Assembly (NCBI RefSeq): GCF_029227915.1
Contig: NC_079875.1
Location: forward strand, 29,760,001 to 29,824,000
Direction of reading: 5' to 3'
Source of the DNA: Hydractinia symbiolongicarpus
Taxonomy: Eukaryota > Cnidaria > Hydrozoa > Anthoathecata > Hydractiniidae
Length of the DNA: 64,000 nt
The translations under genes and the position numbers were made by a program. The notes under the pieces were generated by a model. It saw only the letters and a program-made list of their open reading frames with translations, was not told the DNA's origin and made no database searches. The number at the start of each line of letters is the position of its first letter. Position 1 is the first letter of the stretch. Positions 22,105 through 33,902 of the stretch are shown in pieces.

Positions 22105-22839
22105 TTATAAGATATTTTTTATCATCATTTATTTGACTCATACTCTATTATTTAATTTTAATACATTTTTGTACGACGACAGGTAAGATATGCAGTGCAC
22201 GCAAGTAGTACTGGTTGTCTTCCATCAATCTTTTTAAATAAACCAATCACTGTTGAGCGACCATGCAAGTTTGAATCGCCTCATAGTAATTGAGATTATT
22301 GCGTTAATTTTTCCCTGTACGCTTTCAGTCGTCTCCATGAAGTCGAGCTATTGTGAAAGTGGCATTCGGATGAAAATGCCTTTTACATTGTGTTTAGTTC
22401 CTCCTTCTACAGGCTACGTACCGAAAAAATAACACTGATGTGAAGTTGGAAGGTTCCGTATTTTTTGTTTATGCAAACAAGCGGGATTACTGAAGAAGCG
22501 AAATAATGGTCAATTAAAATTTAACTCAATTTAAAACTAGAGCCTGCTGGACAGAGCTTAATCACTTTATTTTTACCTTTGTGTGAAATCTCTCTGTTTT
22601 TGAAAAACATGAATATTTTTGGCGGGAAGAAAGTTGACATTCAAAACTAAACCGTATATTAATTATTTTTTTTGTTTTAATATTTTTACACGAGTAATCA
22701 TTTCTTTTTAAGTTTTTATATCTGCATTATTTTATTGTTTTGTGGAATTCTGGCATTATTTTTAACAGAGAGATTGATTTTCGTCAAGCGTGCTTTGTAG
22801 ACAGTTTTACCATTTTACTACATTTCTTTATATTACAAA

Positions 22840-23490
22840 AAAATATTTCCCAAGCGTTAGTTTTAAATTTAATGGCATTTTCCTTTTATTAAAACTACCC
22901 AGTAAGGAATTAAATATGACATTATATCTTATTCGTGTAGGAAATTTATACCAATTACTGATATCCCACGACATTTTAAGAAAAGAAATTAATTAACCAG
23001 AACGATTTAATTCCACGTCTTGTCGAGATAAGCCATGTTGAGTGATAGAGAAGAGTTTCTGAATTTTTTTTTAATAAAACCAAGATTGGTTGGATAGAAG
23101 TTTGAGTAACCGATGGTAAGTTGCGTTTTTACTGATTTACTATTTATTTTTTTCTTTTGCCTGATTCAAAGAACGCTGCATCTGTTTTTAATTTATTTAT
23201 AGATTGACCAAAGAAACTTAGAAGCAAGAATAGAAAATATGTCAAACTGAACGATGGTTAGTTAACTTATGTTGGTTTAGCAGCATTTTATGAGAGGTGA
23301 AAAAGGAATGAGCGAACTTAGTAGAGGTTGGAATCAAATTCTGGATTGCTGTATGTGTTTTTTTAATTTCTAATACATTACGCATCGTATGCTGTGAATA
23401 GGTGCGCGCCTGCCAAATTGCAATATACTTACTAAAGTATATAAAGTCTATGATTGATGCTCATGCAATATACTTGCATATAAATTCTTA
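22840..23490 (+). repeat. Dispersed repeat, copy 1 (partner at 52082)
   Basis: About 600 bp align with 52082-52745 in the same orientation at moderate identity, with shared blocks such as atcccacgacatt, ttgtcgagataagccatg, ggtaagttgcgtttttactg and atatgtcaaactgaacgatgg. Further homology resumes at 24665-24770 (partner 53043-53145), so copy 1 has an insertion. No protein is encoded. The repeated gatg-GTAAGT words look like splice donors. 22105-22839 and 23491-24865 hold nothing else recognised. Confidence 0.8.
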
Positions 23491-24865
23491 GCGCGTGTGT
23501 ATTCTGAAAAATGCAATTTACAATAGAATTAATACTATATTCAACGATAAATATCAAAATGTTAATACTGTTTTCTATTGTTGAACATCAAATGGTTTGC
23601 AATCATGGAATTAATAAAAAAAAACTTGCTTTCATGCTTTGGATTATTATCTTACTGGAATCATATTATACTGCTCAGATGAACGATACTAACGTATTTA
23701 TTAAAATTGCAACGTAAAGTTGTGTTCTTTACAGGCTTTAATCGGGGAAGTTGATGTTTTTTTCGGAAGAATATCTTTCCGTAGTTATTCATCATAATAT
23801 CGGATATTCCATGATTAATTGGCAATATTTTACGCCAGTGAAGGTCCATCCCAGTTTTTGTTTTGCTTTTCGCGAAGATCTAAACGAAAGTACTTAATAA
23901 GCCAAGAAAAAATGCAAATATTAGCTTGGCTTATTTGTATGAATCGTCTATTTAATAAACAAAAAAATCGTACCAACAAATGCAAGTTTCTCATTTTGTT
24001 TATAGCTTTTGTCTATAAATCAAAATGTGGTATGTTCAAAATTCTTTGACGGCCAGACCGGTTTTGCTGTTATAATGTCGCGCTCACGATGTTAGGTGTT
24101 CTGATTCCAGTACTATAGAATAGAATCATTATGTAACGTTCTGTATGGCTGTCAAATGCTTAGCTAATCACCCTTTGATAACTGGGCATTAAAATTCCAG
24201 CATAGAGAAGAATTAGCCGTTTCGATTTTACTAAACTTATATTACAGCGCACAATAATTATTATTTTCAAAAAATTTCAGCTTTTCTCAAACATTGGGGC
24301 GCACTGGTCGAACTCCTCTATTGAAATTTTTACTATTTGCAACCTTGCGGGTCTCCATGTTTCGATCTTGTTACAACAAACAATGTTTATCAAACCTTTT
24401 CTCACTAGATGCAATAGGAGATGTTGCAGCAATTTACAAAAGCTAAAACACAAACAAAGCCGTATTTATCTTAAAACAGACAGAATTGTCCATTTCAGTT
24501 GTTGAATTGAATACTTAAGTTCTTAAAGTATTTCTGTTCAAATGAATTTTTATGAGTCTTTTAGCGCCGTTTTATGAACAGCATGTAGGATTATCATTTT
24601 CGGCTAATTTGTCCTGATTGACCCTTTTTTGTCTTCCTTGATTATTTATTAAAACCATTTTCATCCGCCGTACTATTGCAAACTTTCTCACGCGCTAAAA
24701 AATATATAATTAGAACGGAGATGTATTTATTTTAAAATTGCATTCTACGGCTTTTTGTGACCGTGTGAGCTTGGGACGTATCAAACGTTTCTATAACAAG
24801 CGTTTCTATTACTATAATAACTATACTTCTGTGTTACAATAATAGTAACATCCAGGTAACACGAA

Positions 24866-25430
24866 CCTCCAAGGGACTAGAGAAAACAGTTCGACTTAAC
24901 GAATGTTCGACTTAAACAAAGCCCCCGTTAATTCAAACTTAGACAAAAATGATATTAGCTCGAGCTAAGGCGACTTTTTTATTTTCACGTGCCGATCCCT
25001 GAGAAAAATGTGTTATCACTATTACTGCAGAAGCAACGCCTTTCATTATCCAACTGTCAGAACAAAAGTGTATGGTGGACAATTTAAAAAAACATGACAT
25101 ATAATTTAAAAGGGGATCATAATTTGCAAGGAAGTAACTTTTGTTACGAGCAAGAATGTATTTATTTTCTTACCTTTTTTTCTCCTTCTTCAGCCATCCA
25201 TCTAACGCTTTAAAATTTGTAAGATCATAACTTTCAGCAAATTGAAGAGCTTTCTTTTTTATCGCCATCCATATTATTGCCATCAAAACGAACATTTTGG
25301 CTCCTTTGTAAAGAGAACTATTTAAGAACAGCATCTTTTGAATTATCTGGCTACGTTACATACCAGTATTTATTTTTCGAACCTTTAACAATTCGAGCTA
25401 ATAAAAGTTCGAGCTAACAGGTGTTTTTTT
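24866..25430. mobile_element. Tigger/pogo-like transposon remnant
   Basis: Near the left edge (24880-24990) the words gttcgacttaac and ttcgacttaaac occur, with gctcgagctaag beyond. Near the right edge (25378-25425) attcgagctaat and gttcgagctaac occur. Such TTCGA-(C/G)-(T/C)-TAA repeats mark the ends of many Tigger elements. Inside is a CENP-B-type exon (25174-25295). Exact termini and the TA target duplication were not resolved. Confidence 0.45.
25174..25295 (-). pseudogene. CENP-B/Tigger-type DNA-binding exon
   Basis: From an ATG at 25295 the frame reads a hydrophobic start, then KKKALQFAESYDLTNFKALDGWLKKEKKR, here described in two parts: the helix ALQFAE and the recognition segment FKALDGWL followed by basic residues. 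This is the second helix-turn-helix of the CENP-B/Tigger/pogo family, where F-K-A-S-x-G-W-L is the hallmark. A GTAAGA donor follows at 25173. No DDE domain is found downstream, so the element is incomplete. Confidence 0.55.
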
Positions 25431-28400
25431 ATTTGATTAGTTAATAATTCGTGGAGTAAAAGTTATTGTTTTCTCGCAAACGAAAGAGGAAAATTAGTAA
25501 ATCACGTGCCTAAATTTTACAGAATAATTTACTGGTTAAAAAAAGTTGTTGTTGGTTTCTTATTATAAAGATAATTTTAACGAAAGTTGTCATATTTTCC
25601 CGATAAAAATTTTTTTATTAAGAACTTAAGCGGTAGCTTTGAGAATAGCCAAAAATTAAACATTCAGCTATGAGTAAGTGCCATAACCATATACAATTCT
25701 TTAAAAACAGAAAGGGTTGGCCCGGACCTAATCTATCATATTATTACGAAAAAGTGGAAGTAACTGACGTCATCTTCTGCTTTGCTATCTAGGATTCCCA
25801 TGGGACCGATATAGAACTACTACATTCCTTTCGAAACAGATGGATTGATGACGTAACCGTTCGTCAAAATTTAGCCTATACGTTTTCCTGCTTGTATCTC
25901 CCTAACTGTTCGTCAAAAACACAAGATTCTGTACATTTCCTGAATCAGCGTTTCAAGCTCAACATATTACGGCAACGGACAAACAAATTTCGCCAAATTA
26001 TTTTTATATATACACTGCTGACATCAGCCAAACACTTAAAACAACAAAAGATTTTTCTACGAGGCTTATCGACTGGTACAATAAATTGACGTTGAACAAC
26101 ATGGAAACGAATGGAAGTAACAATTTAAATTAATATTTCATAACTGGGCTAACAGGGTTAATACATCTGTTATAAAAAGACTGATTGCATTAATAAAAAT
26201 ACTCCTGAACCTTGAGAATGTAAACAACCCTTCGTTCAAACCACGTGATCCTATAAATTTCTTGATCAGCGTTTAAACAATGGAATTGGGTAATTAAAAA
26301 AAATGTTTATAAGCAGCATTCAAATTTATTTTCGAAATTTATTAGGTAAAAAATCGAATAATCGAATTTTGCATTTCACTTCCTTTTAAAATTCCTTCTA
26401 AAAGTCCTTCCTTATCGTCCAAGTAATTGTTCCCACACGTTTATATCTATATTTTTTCGGTTCACTCGAGCAAAGTCGTGATTTTGTTGATAATTGTACG
26501 AAGAATGTTTGTGCAATGCAGTCCGCGCGTCCTGTTTTTAGTTCAAACACAAAATTTTCTCGACATTTGACAGGATGATTTTCCGTTCATGGATGTTCAC
26601 ATTTCTAAAGAGTTTTTTTAAGGTAAGAAGAGATTACTGTTTGTAAAATGTGCTGTTTCTTATAGCGATTGACGAATAAAAATGTTTTTTCAGTATAATA
26701 TTTGCAATTCTTTATCTGTAAACTTTATTTATTTATTTTGTATTATATTTAGATAAAAATATAAAACAAATGGATAATCAGTGACATGGAAGGTCCGATC
26801 ATAGTGTCAATTCGAATATCTGCAAGTATAAAATGTTATGACAAAGATCTCTAGACTTATGGGTGCAAGCAAATAGATTGCAGTCCAATTCGGAAATTAT
26901 TGCAAGCTTTACATTACAATGGAGTTTTTAAATTTATGTGAAAATCGAAATTTAATCAGTTTAATAGCTTATTAAACAGTATTAAACAGCTTCCAATGTC
27001 TGTTAAACTGTTTCAGAGCCTTTGTTGTGCGGCAATAAACTGACTTGATGCAGGTGTTCTGTGTTGTTGAGGGCAAAATAATAAAAGTCACTATTGCTTT
27101 GCTTACATTGCATCTGTAATGACGATATTTGAATAGTTGTGTCGTGTTGGATAATGGTTTGGTCACGTTGTTACTAACATGGTTCTACACAAGATAACAA
27201 TCTATCTGTCTGGAAAAAACTCAAACCAACTAAATATTACTATAAAATTATGTATTACTTGTGTTGTTCTACCATGCTCTTCAAACTTACTCCGCAAATA
27301 TAACGAGCTATCTACGTTCATTTGGTTAGGTTTATTCGTTTGAGTCTTGTTTGAGCACTAACCAGTTTTTATATCTTTATACTATAAGCGAATTTGTTCA
27401 CATTATATACAACTAGTAATTTTTAAAATATTAGGTAATATATTTTATAGATATGCTTAGTATCGAGAATAGCATCCATGAACTGGAATAATCACAATCT
27501 GATAACAGTTTGCTCGTTTGTCTTTCTTAAATGAAAAGTACGGTGAATATAAAGTAAACATCGCTTCACGCGCGGACTGCAATTTGCAAACATGCCATCC
27601 AATAATCGATAATAAACGGACTATAAATTCTATAGCCGGTTATAAATTATTTTTTTTTTTGTATTTTGCAAGTGGATTATTGTTTAAAAAGTCAAAAAAG
27701 ACCTGTCAGCACATCAAGATATTTTTAGATGTTTGTGTACTCGTTGCATTTACTGTGTAAAACGCTGAACAAAGTAATGTATAGAAACATGTGCTTTCAA
27801 CGAACGGTTAAGAAGATACAAGGGTTTAGAAGTTTTTCTCACGTCAGAGAAAGTTCGGCACAAATTATTTGTCCATCGCGTACAAATTATTTGTCCATTG
27901 CGTAGAGCTCGAAAGGCTAATTAAGAAAATGTATAGGATCGTAATGGCTTACACCTTCAACATGAAATAATGTTTTTGACGTCGTGATGTTTAATTTGTC
28001 GATTGACATTTACGCTTCATTTAATGTTTTAACTTATGTTCCTGGGTGACCTTATATTCGAGCTGCGCATGCAAAAAGTTCACTGTCGATGCCTAATTTA
28101 GCTACTAAATTTCCAAAATTACGATTGCAACTAAGTCAATTACATGAAGTTGTTGGTGTTGACTATCATTATAATATTCACTTAATGCAAGAAAAACGTT
28201 TGGAAGGTATTCTTTTTAAAAACGCAGTGGATAATTGTACGCGATTTTAAATATTTTTACAATAAGCTCAAACCGAAACGTCTAACGTATTAAAATTAAT
28301 GTATTAGTTATAATTGCAACAAACGACGATGTCATCAATAGATAAAGGGTCATGATATATATAGATATCACATCCCGGACGTGAATTCAAACTGTCAAAC

Positions 28401-28534
28401 CGGCTATTTTTTATAATTGCAAGAACTTCATTTTGCGACTTTTTTCGCCTGAAAAAACTTTCGCAAATCTAAAAATTGTAAAATATTTGTAAAAAAACTT
28501 GAGATTTGTGATTTATAGGTAAGTGTAAATTAAC
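25431..28534. other. Non-coding, AT-rich
   Basis: Only short chance frames were seen. No RNA gene or repeat relation was recognised. Confidence 0.4.
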
Positions 28535-28689
28535 TTATTCATCAACTTGTGGCTCAACTCCATAAAAATCATTGTCATCAACTTTAAATGCTTGCAAAAA
28601 TGCAATAAACTGTGTGCGATTTGTCAAAGCAGCCTTTGAAAATGGAAACCTAGGATGTAGCCTGTGAAGCTTTTGTAAGAAGAAATCTG
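28535..28689 (-). CDS. Possible terminal exon of an unknown gene
   Basis: After an acceptor (tttctag, AG at 28691-28690) an open frame of 51 codons ends at a TAA (28537-28535). The peptide is rich in Phe, Leu and basic residues (DFFLQKLHRLHPRFPF) and ends acidic (DDNDFYGVEPQVDE), with no low-complexity signs. No family is recognised and the upstream exons were not found. 28690-29876 shows nothing else apart from two short palindromic tatatccatt words near 29225-29335. Confidence 0.25.
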
Positions 28690-29876
28690 CTAGAAATTTT
28701 TTATTTTAGCAAGATCTACCTAGCATATTATTGCATGCCACACGAGGAGATGTCAGGTCAGTTGCTGAAACTAAACAAAGAAAACTGTCTGTGTTTAGCT
28801 AGAAATTAGACTATAAGTAACACAAAATCGACATATAGTTATATAAATATTGTACTATAAAGCATCGTCTGTTATTCTTCTCTGAGCAGTTATCAAACAC
28901 CTATCAGATCCGTTATTAGCTTATAGCTGGCTAGCTAGCTAGCAACATACCACCATCACAACTTTTGCAACCCAGGCAGCCATTCCTTTTTTCCCTTTCT
29001 TCTTCTCTCTGAGCTTTTAAATTTAAGCAGACTGGCTATAGCTAAACTAGATCTTGGTGGATAATTTCACAATACTTCTTTTTATGGTCCTTAAGTCGCC
29101 AGCTGCGAAGGAAGGGCAGTATAGGATTCGTTCAAATCAGGAAATTAGTGGCTTGCACAGCTCAATACGCCATCTTTCTTTTTTGCAATAAACGGATTGA
29201 TTAGTTGACGAAAACATAAGAAAGCTGATATCAGCTATTATATCCATTTTCGCTATAAATGGATATTATATTTATTTCATGAAGCCGTGCATATGGATAT
29301 AATATCCATTCTGCATTATCGCTATTATATCCATTTTTCTTAGGTGACTATGTTGAACTATGTCTGTCTGTTTAAAACATCTAATATATTGATGTGCAAA
29401 TCGGGCATGAAATCTGTAGAAATCTTTCTCCAAGTAGTTAACAAATCCTACTTTGCACTTATAAAATGCAAATTTTATTATAAAACTTCTTACTTTGAAA
29501 AGCGCTCTAAAATCCCTGAACAGCTTCTATGTTACTCTAAGAGTTTATAACAAATATCTTCCTGTTCTCCAACGCACGAACCTGTCGCTATACGCACAAA
29601 AAACTGCCGCATAATTCGTTCATCATATTTTGTGACGCTTCCAATCACAATAAAAGAGTCAACAGCAGAGAGGCACAACGGAAATATTACATAAATGTTT
29701 CATATATTCCTATTGAATTTTGACTAAAAACAAATAAAATAAAATAAAATAAAATGCTTTTTATGCTTATTTTCTGCAGCTATGCACCATGGCGCACAAA
29801 AATAGTATGTAGGACTTTGTTAAAGAGCGCAGTCTAGGCAACATGCGCGAGAAAATCCTCAGTTTAAAACGAAGTA

Positions 29877-30532
29877 TTAACAAATAGAGTTATTTCTAGC
29901 TTGTCCAACTCTGTTTTTAAAACACTGTGAAAATTTTCTTCCGGCTTCGATCAAACTTTTGTAGATTCTGTAAGAATCACGGTAGATACAATCCACGCTG
30001 TTTTTGTTACATTTCCCTGCGAAAAACGTACCTCTGTAGTGCTTGAAAAAGGTATGGCCATATGTTTTCGATTTTAATTTAATGTGTGTACTGTATTTAA
30101 ATTGATAACCACCTTTACAGGAGACGGTGACCTTTGCAGGTATTCTAGTCTTGTCAAACTTGTATCTCGTCACGAAGCCGACAATCAACGCACCACCAGG
30201 TGTAGCATAAGAAACGCCCGAACCAGAAGAAGTACTCTGCGAAGCGCTTTTACTTCTCGAACTACCATAACTTACTGATCCTCTGATGGACGTTCCAACC
30301 GTAGCCGACACAGATCCACCTGAGCCAAGAAATTTTGTACTAGATTCGACGGTAACACTTGCGCTTACCTGCCAGTTGTGTTGGACAGATCTCGAAATTT
30401 CTACACCCACTTTTTCCGTAACTTCATTGGTGGTCGTTAATACCAACGTATTAATACTTTGTAATTTGTTGTTGTCAACAAACCGGTCAGCGCTATTTGC
30501 TAGCACAGCATAAATTTGTATACACAGTTGTG
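29877..30532 (-). CDS. Aerolysin-like pore-forming protein, 3' exon
   Basis: After an acceptor (gccatccag, AG at 30534-30533) the frame stays open for 217 codons. The centre is a long Ser/Thr/Gly-rich stretch with alternating polar and apolar residues, then the turn ATPGGALIVGF and a strand pair ending FKYS. This is the layout of the membrane-inserting module of aerolysin/ETX-type beta-barrel pore formers, in which S/T-rich strands flank the pre-insertion hairpin and a PPG-like turn follows. A basic, Cys-containing tail of about 70 residues is not typical of the family. The N-terminal receptor-binding part is not in this exon and was not found upstream. In cnidarians such proteins serve in venom, digestion or defence. 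Family level call only; no activity is implied. Confidence 0.6.
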
Positions 30533-31312
30533 ATACTGGATGGCAGCGTAAAACTCAGAAATTTACACAAACCTTTTCGTAGAAAGTTAAACTTCTGTGT
30601 GCAACTAAACAAACTCTTTGTCGTTAACAAACGTGCTTTTATAGAACGAAATAAATCTCTGGGGAGAGGATAGTTTTATATCTTCGACTATCTTTGACTC
30701 TGTTAAAATAGATTCGCTAATTAAGAACTGCTCGCGCGTCTAATTGGAGCCTAATGCTCTTTTCTCTAATACTCCCAGAAGCAAGTAATTTTGCGTTAAC
30801 ATTTTTTTCTATATTCTTATGGCCATAGAAAAGTCCACCTAATTTTTTTCTTTGTTTAGTTTTCTATCCCACTAGAGACATTGCAAGGATACGCAACTCA
30901 TTTATTTACTGCGCGCGTATTTTTTTTTTTTTTAAATATGCTTTAAAAGTTTTTTTAGGACTTGACTGAACTGGAAATATCTTGGAATAATACCTACAGC
31001 GGTTAAATTGGAATTTTTGTTCCAAAAGGTTGTTTTTAAACCCATTTATTTGGAGTGTTTTTTAATAACATCACAAGCGCTGTGGTTTATCTCCAGGGGA
31101 TACAGTTTTCCTCTTTCCTCAAAATATCGTCAAATTATTTCTCTGAAATAATCTTAATGGTCCTTACCATTATTGTCGAGAAATTCTCCGTTGCCTAACG
31201 CTACTAAGTTTTTATTGGACTCTTATAATTTGCAAGGAAGTATTCCAAAATATTCCGACTGGCAGTTTTCTGGTTGAGCGTTCGCTTCCAATGCGGGAGG
31301 TCTTCGGTTAAA
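30533..31312. other. Intergenic or intron sequence
   Basis: No exon could be found for the aerolysin-like gene's N-terminus, and no other feature was seen. Confidence 0.4.
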
Positions 31313-33045
31313 ACGTACTGATACAAGATAACTGTCATTTAGGGACGACAACCTCGTCTCAGGTTCTATATATTTTAGCCGTAAAGTTCATAAACGAGGC
31401 ACTTAAAATTGACAAGTGTCTTATATATTTGCGATTTTTCGCATTCATACAAGATAATTGTAATTTAGGGTCAACAACTTCGTCTCAGGTTCTTATATCT
31501 TAGCCGTAAAAGTGATTAAAGACGTATTTCAAAGTGACGAGTGTTATGTATTTGCGATTTTTCGTATTGATACAAGATAATTGTCATTCTGGGACGACAA
31601 CCTCGTCTCAGGTTCTATATATTATAGCCGCCAAATTGATAAACGGGGTATTTCAAAGTGACGGCTGTCATGTATTTGCGACTTTCCGTATTGATCCAAG
31701 ATAATTGGACTTTGGGGCAACAACGTCTAGGATATTATACTTTAACCGTGGAATTGATAAACGAGGCATTTAGATGTGACGAGTGTTACATATTTGCGAT
31801 CTTTCGCATTGATACAAGATAATTACCATTTTGGGACGACAACCTCGTCTCAGGTTCTATGTATTATAGCTGCAAAATTGATAAACGAGGGATTTCCAAT
31901 TGACGAGTGTCCTGTATTTGCGAGTTGTCGTATCGATACAAGATAATTGTACTTAAGGGCCAACAACCTCGTTTCAGGTTCTTATATTTTATCCGTGGAA
32001 TTACTAAACGAGGCATTTAGAAGGGACGAGTGTTATATAATTGCGATTTTTGGTATTGATACAGTATAATTGTCATTTAGAACGGCAACCTCGTCTCAGG
32101 TTCTATATATTATAGCTTCAAAATTGATAGACGAGGTATTTCAAAGTGACGGGTGTCATTTATTTGCGACTTTTCGCATTGATCCAAGACGATTGTACTT
32201 TAGGGTCAACAACGTCTAGGATATTATACTTTAGCCGTGGAATTGATAAATGAGGCATTTAGAAGTGATGAGTGTTATATATTTGCGATTTGTCGTATTG
32301 ATACAAGATAATTGTACTTTAGGGTTAACAACCTCTTTTCAGTTTCTTATATTTTAGCCGTGGAATTGATAAACGAGTCGTTTAGAAGTGACGAGTGTTA
32401 TATAATTGCGATCTTTCGCTTTGATACAAGATAATTTCCATTTTAGGACGACAACCTCCTCTCAGGTTCTATATATTATAGCCGCCAAATTGATAAACGA
32501 GGCATTTTAAAGTGACGAGTGCCCTGTATTTGCGACTTTTCGTATTGATCCAAGATAATTTTCATTTAGGGACGACAAACTCGTCTCAGGTTCTATATAT
32601 TTTAGTCGTAAAATTGATAAACGGGACATTTTTTAAACTGACGGGTGTCTCATATATTTACCATTTTTCGTATTGATACAGGATAGTTGTAGCTACTTTA
32701 GGGTCAACAATCTCGTTTCAAGTTCTTATATTTTAGCCGTAAAATTGATGAACCAGGCATTTAAAAGAGACGAATTTTTCATATATTTGCGATTTTTTGT
32801 ATTAATGCAGGATAATTGTTCTTTAGGTTCAACAACTTCGTCTCAGGTTCTTTTATCTTAGCCGTGGAATTGATAAACGAGGCATTTAAAAGAGGCTAGT
32901 GTTATATTTTTGCGATTTTTCATATTGATACAGGATAATTGTTATTTAGGGTCGACAACCTTGTCTCGGGTTCTATATATCTTAGCCGTAAAATTGATAA
33001 ACGCGGCATTTAAAAGAGACGAGTATCATATATTTGCGATATATA
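31313..33045 (+). repeat. Satellite array, ~123-bp monomer, about 14 units
   Basis: A monomer with the blocks gatacaagataattgt, gacaacctcgtctcaggttc, tagccgtaaaattgataaac and tttgcgatttttcgtat repeats every 118-126 bp. Units differ by 10-20 percent. Because the period is close to a multiple of three, many frames run through, but these are not genes. The same satellite occurs inverted at 60233-64000 and as a lone unit at 42300. Confidence 0.95.
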
Positions 33046-33444
33046 CAGGTCAAGAAAACTTGTTTATTGCTTCTTACGTTCTTTATTAAAAATAAAAGAT
33101 TTTGATGATAAGTCCAGAAAGAGCCAGTGGTGTGTCTTAAAACAAATTCTGTTTGAAACGTTTTTCTCAGGGTTAATTCTGAAACAAACCGCAAACTGTT
33201 AATTTTTTTAAACTACTGAGGTAACATCTCTTACTTACTTCTGTTAGTCAACTAAATTTGATGAATAATACCTTCTTCTTCTTAAGGAAAAAATTTTGAA
33301 GTTCGTGAACGTAAATTCATGAAGCAAATAAGAAACCTATTCTACTATAACCTATAATTCTAATAAAAAAAGACGATATATGCCTTTAATAATTTGCTTA
33401 GGTAAATTAAAAAATATAATTGTCTAAAAATGTTCTTAATTTCT

Positions 33445-33902
33445 CTAATGTTCTTGTAATAAACGTTTGATAGTGTTATCCCGAGTAACATCATAAGCAG
33501 TTTGGTTCTGTTTGTTTCGTATATTTACATCGATGTGTGGTATAGACAACAACAACTTCACACAATCAATATGATCATGAAAAGATGCAAGATGTAATGG
33601 TGTGTCATTGTAATTGTTTACGTTGTTAATGTTTGTGATGTCATGATTAATTAAAACTTTCAAAACATCATGATCACCATAAAATGCACTGTAGTGATAT
33701 GCATTCCATTTATCTTCATTCACGGCATACACATCGCTACCAGCATCAATCAAACATTTCACTATTGATGGTTTATTGTAACATGCTGCTATAATCAACA
33801 GTGTTTTTCCATCATTACCTCTCATTTTAAAGATATTTGGATGATCGATAAGAATTGTTTGAAATGTCTTGACATCACCATTTGCAATGATTGTTTCAAG
33901 TT
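33445..33902 (-). CDS. Ankyrin-repeat terminal exon
   Basis: The exon begins after an AG at 33904-33903 and ends with TAG-free sequence and a stop at 33447-33445. It encodes 152 residues with repeats starting near DGKTLLIIAA, KWNAYHYSA, YNDTPLHLAS and QNQTAYD. Its entry phase (two bases before the first full codon) fits the one-base overhang of the coiled-coil exon at 36109. It could also belong to a separate gene whose first exon was not recognised. Confidence 0.75.

Noticed and set aside
31313-33045. CRISPR-like regular repeats
   Set aside because: Whole ~123-bp monomers repeat without unique spacers, in a eukaryotic setting; this is satellite DNA.
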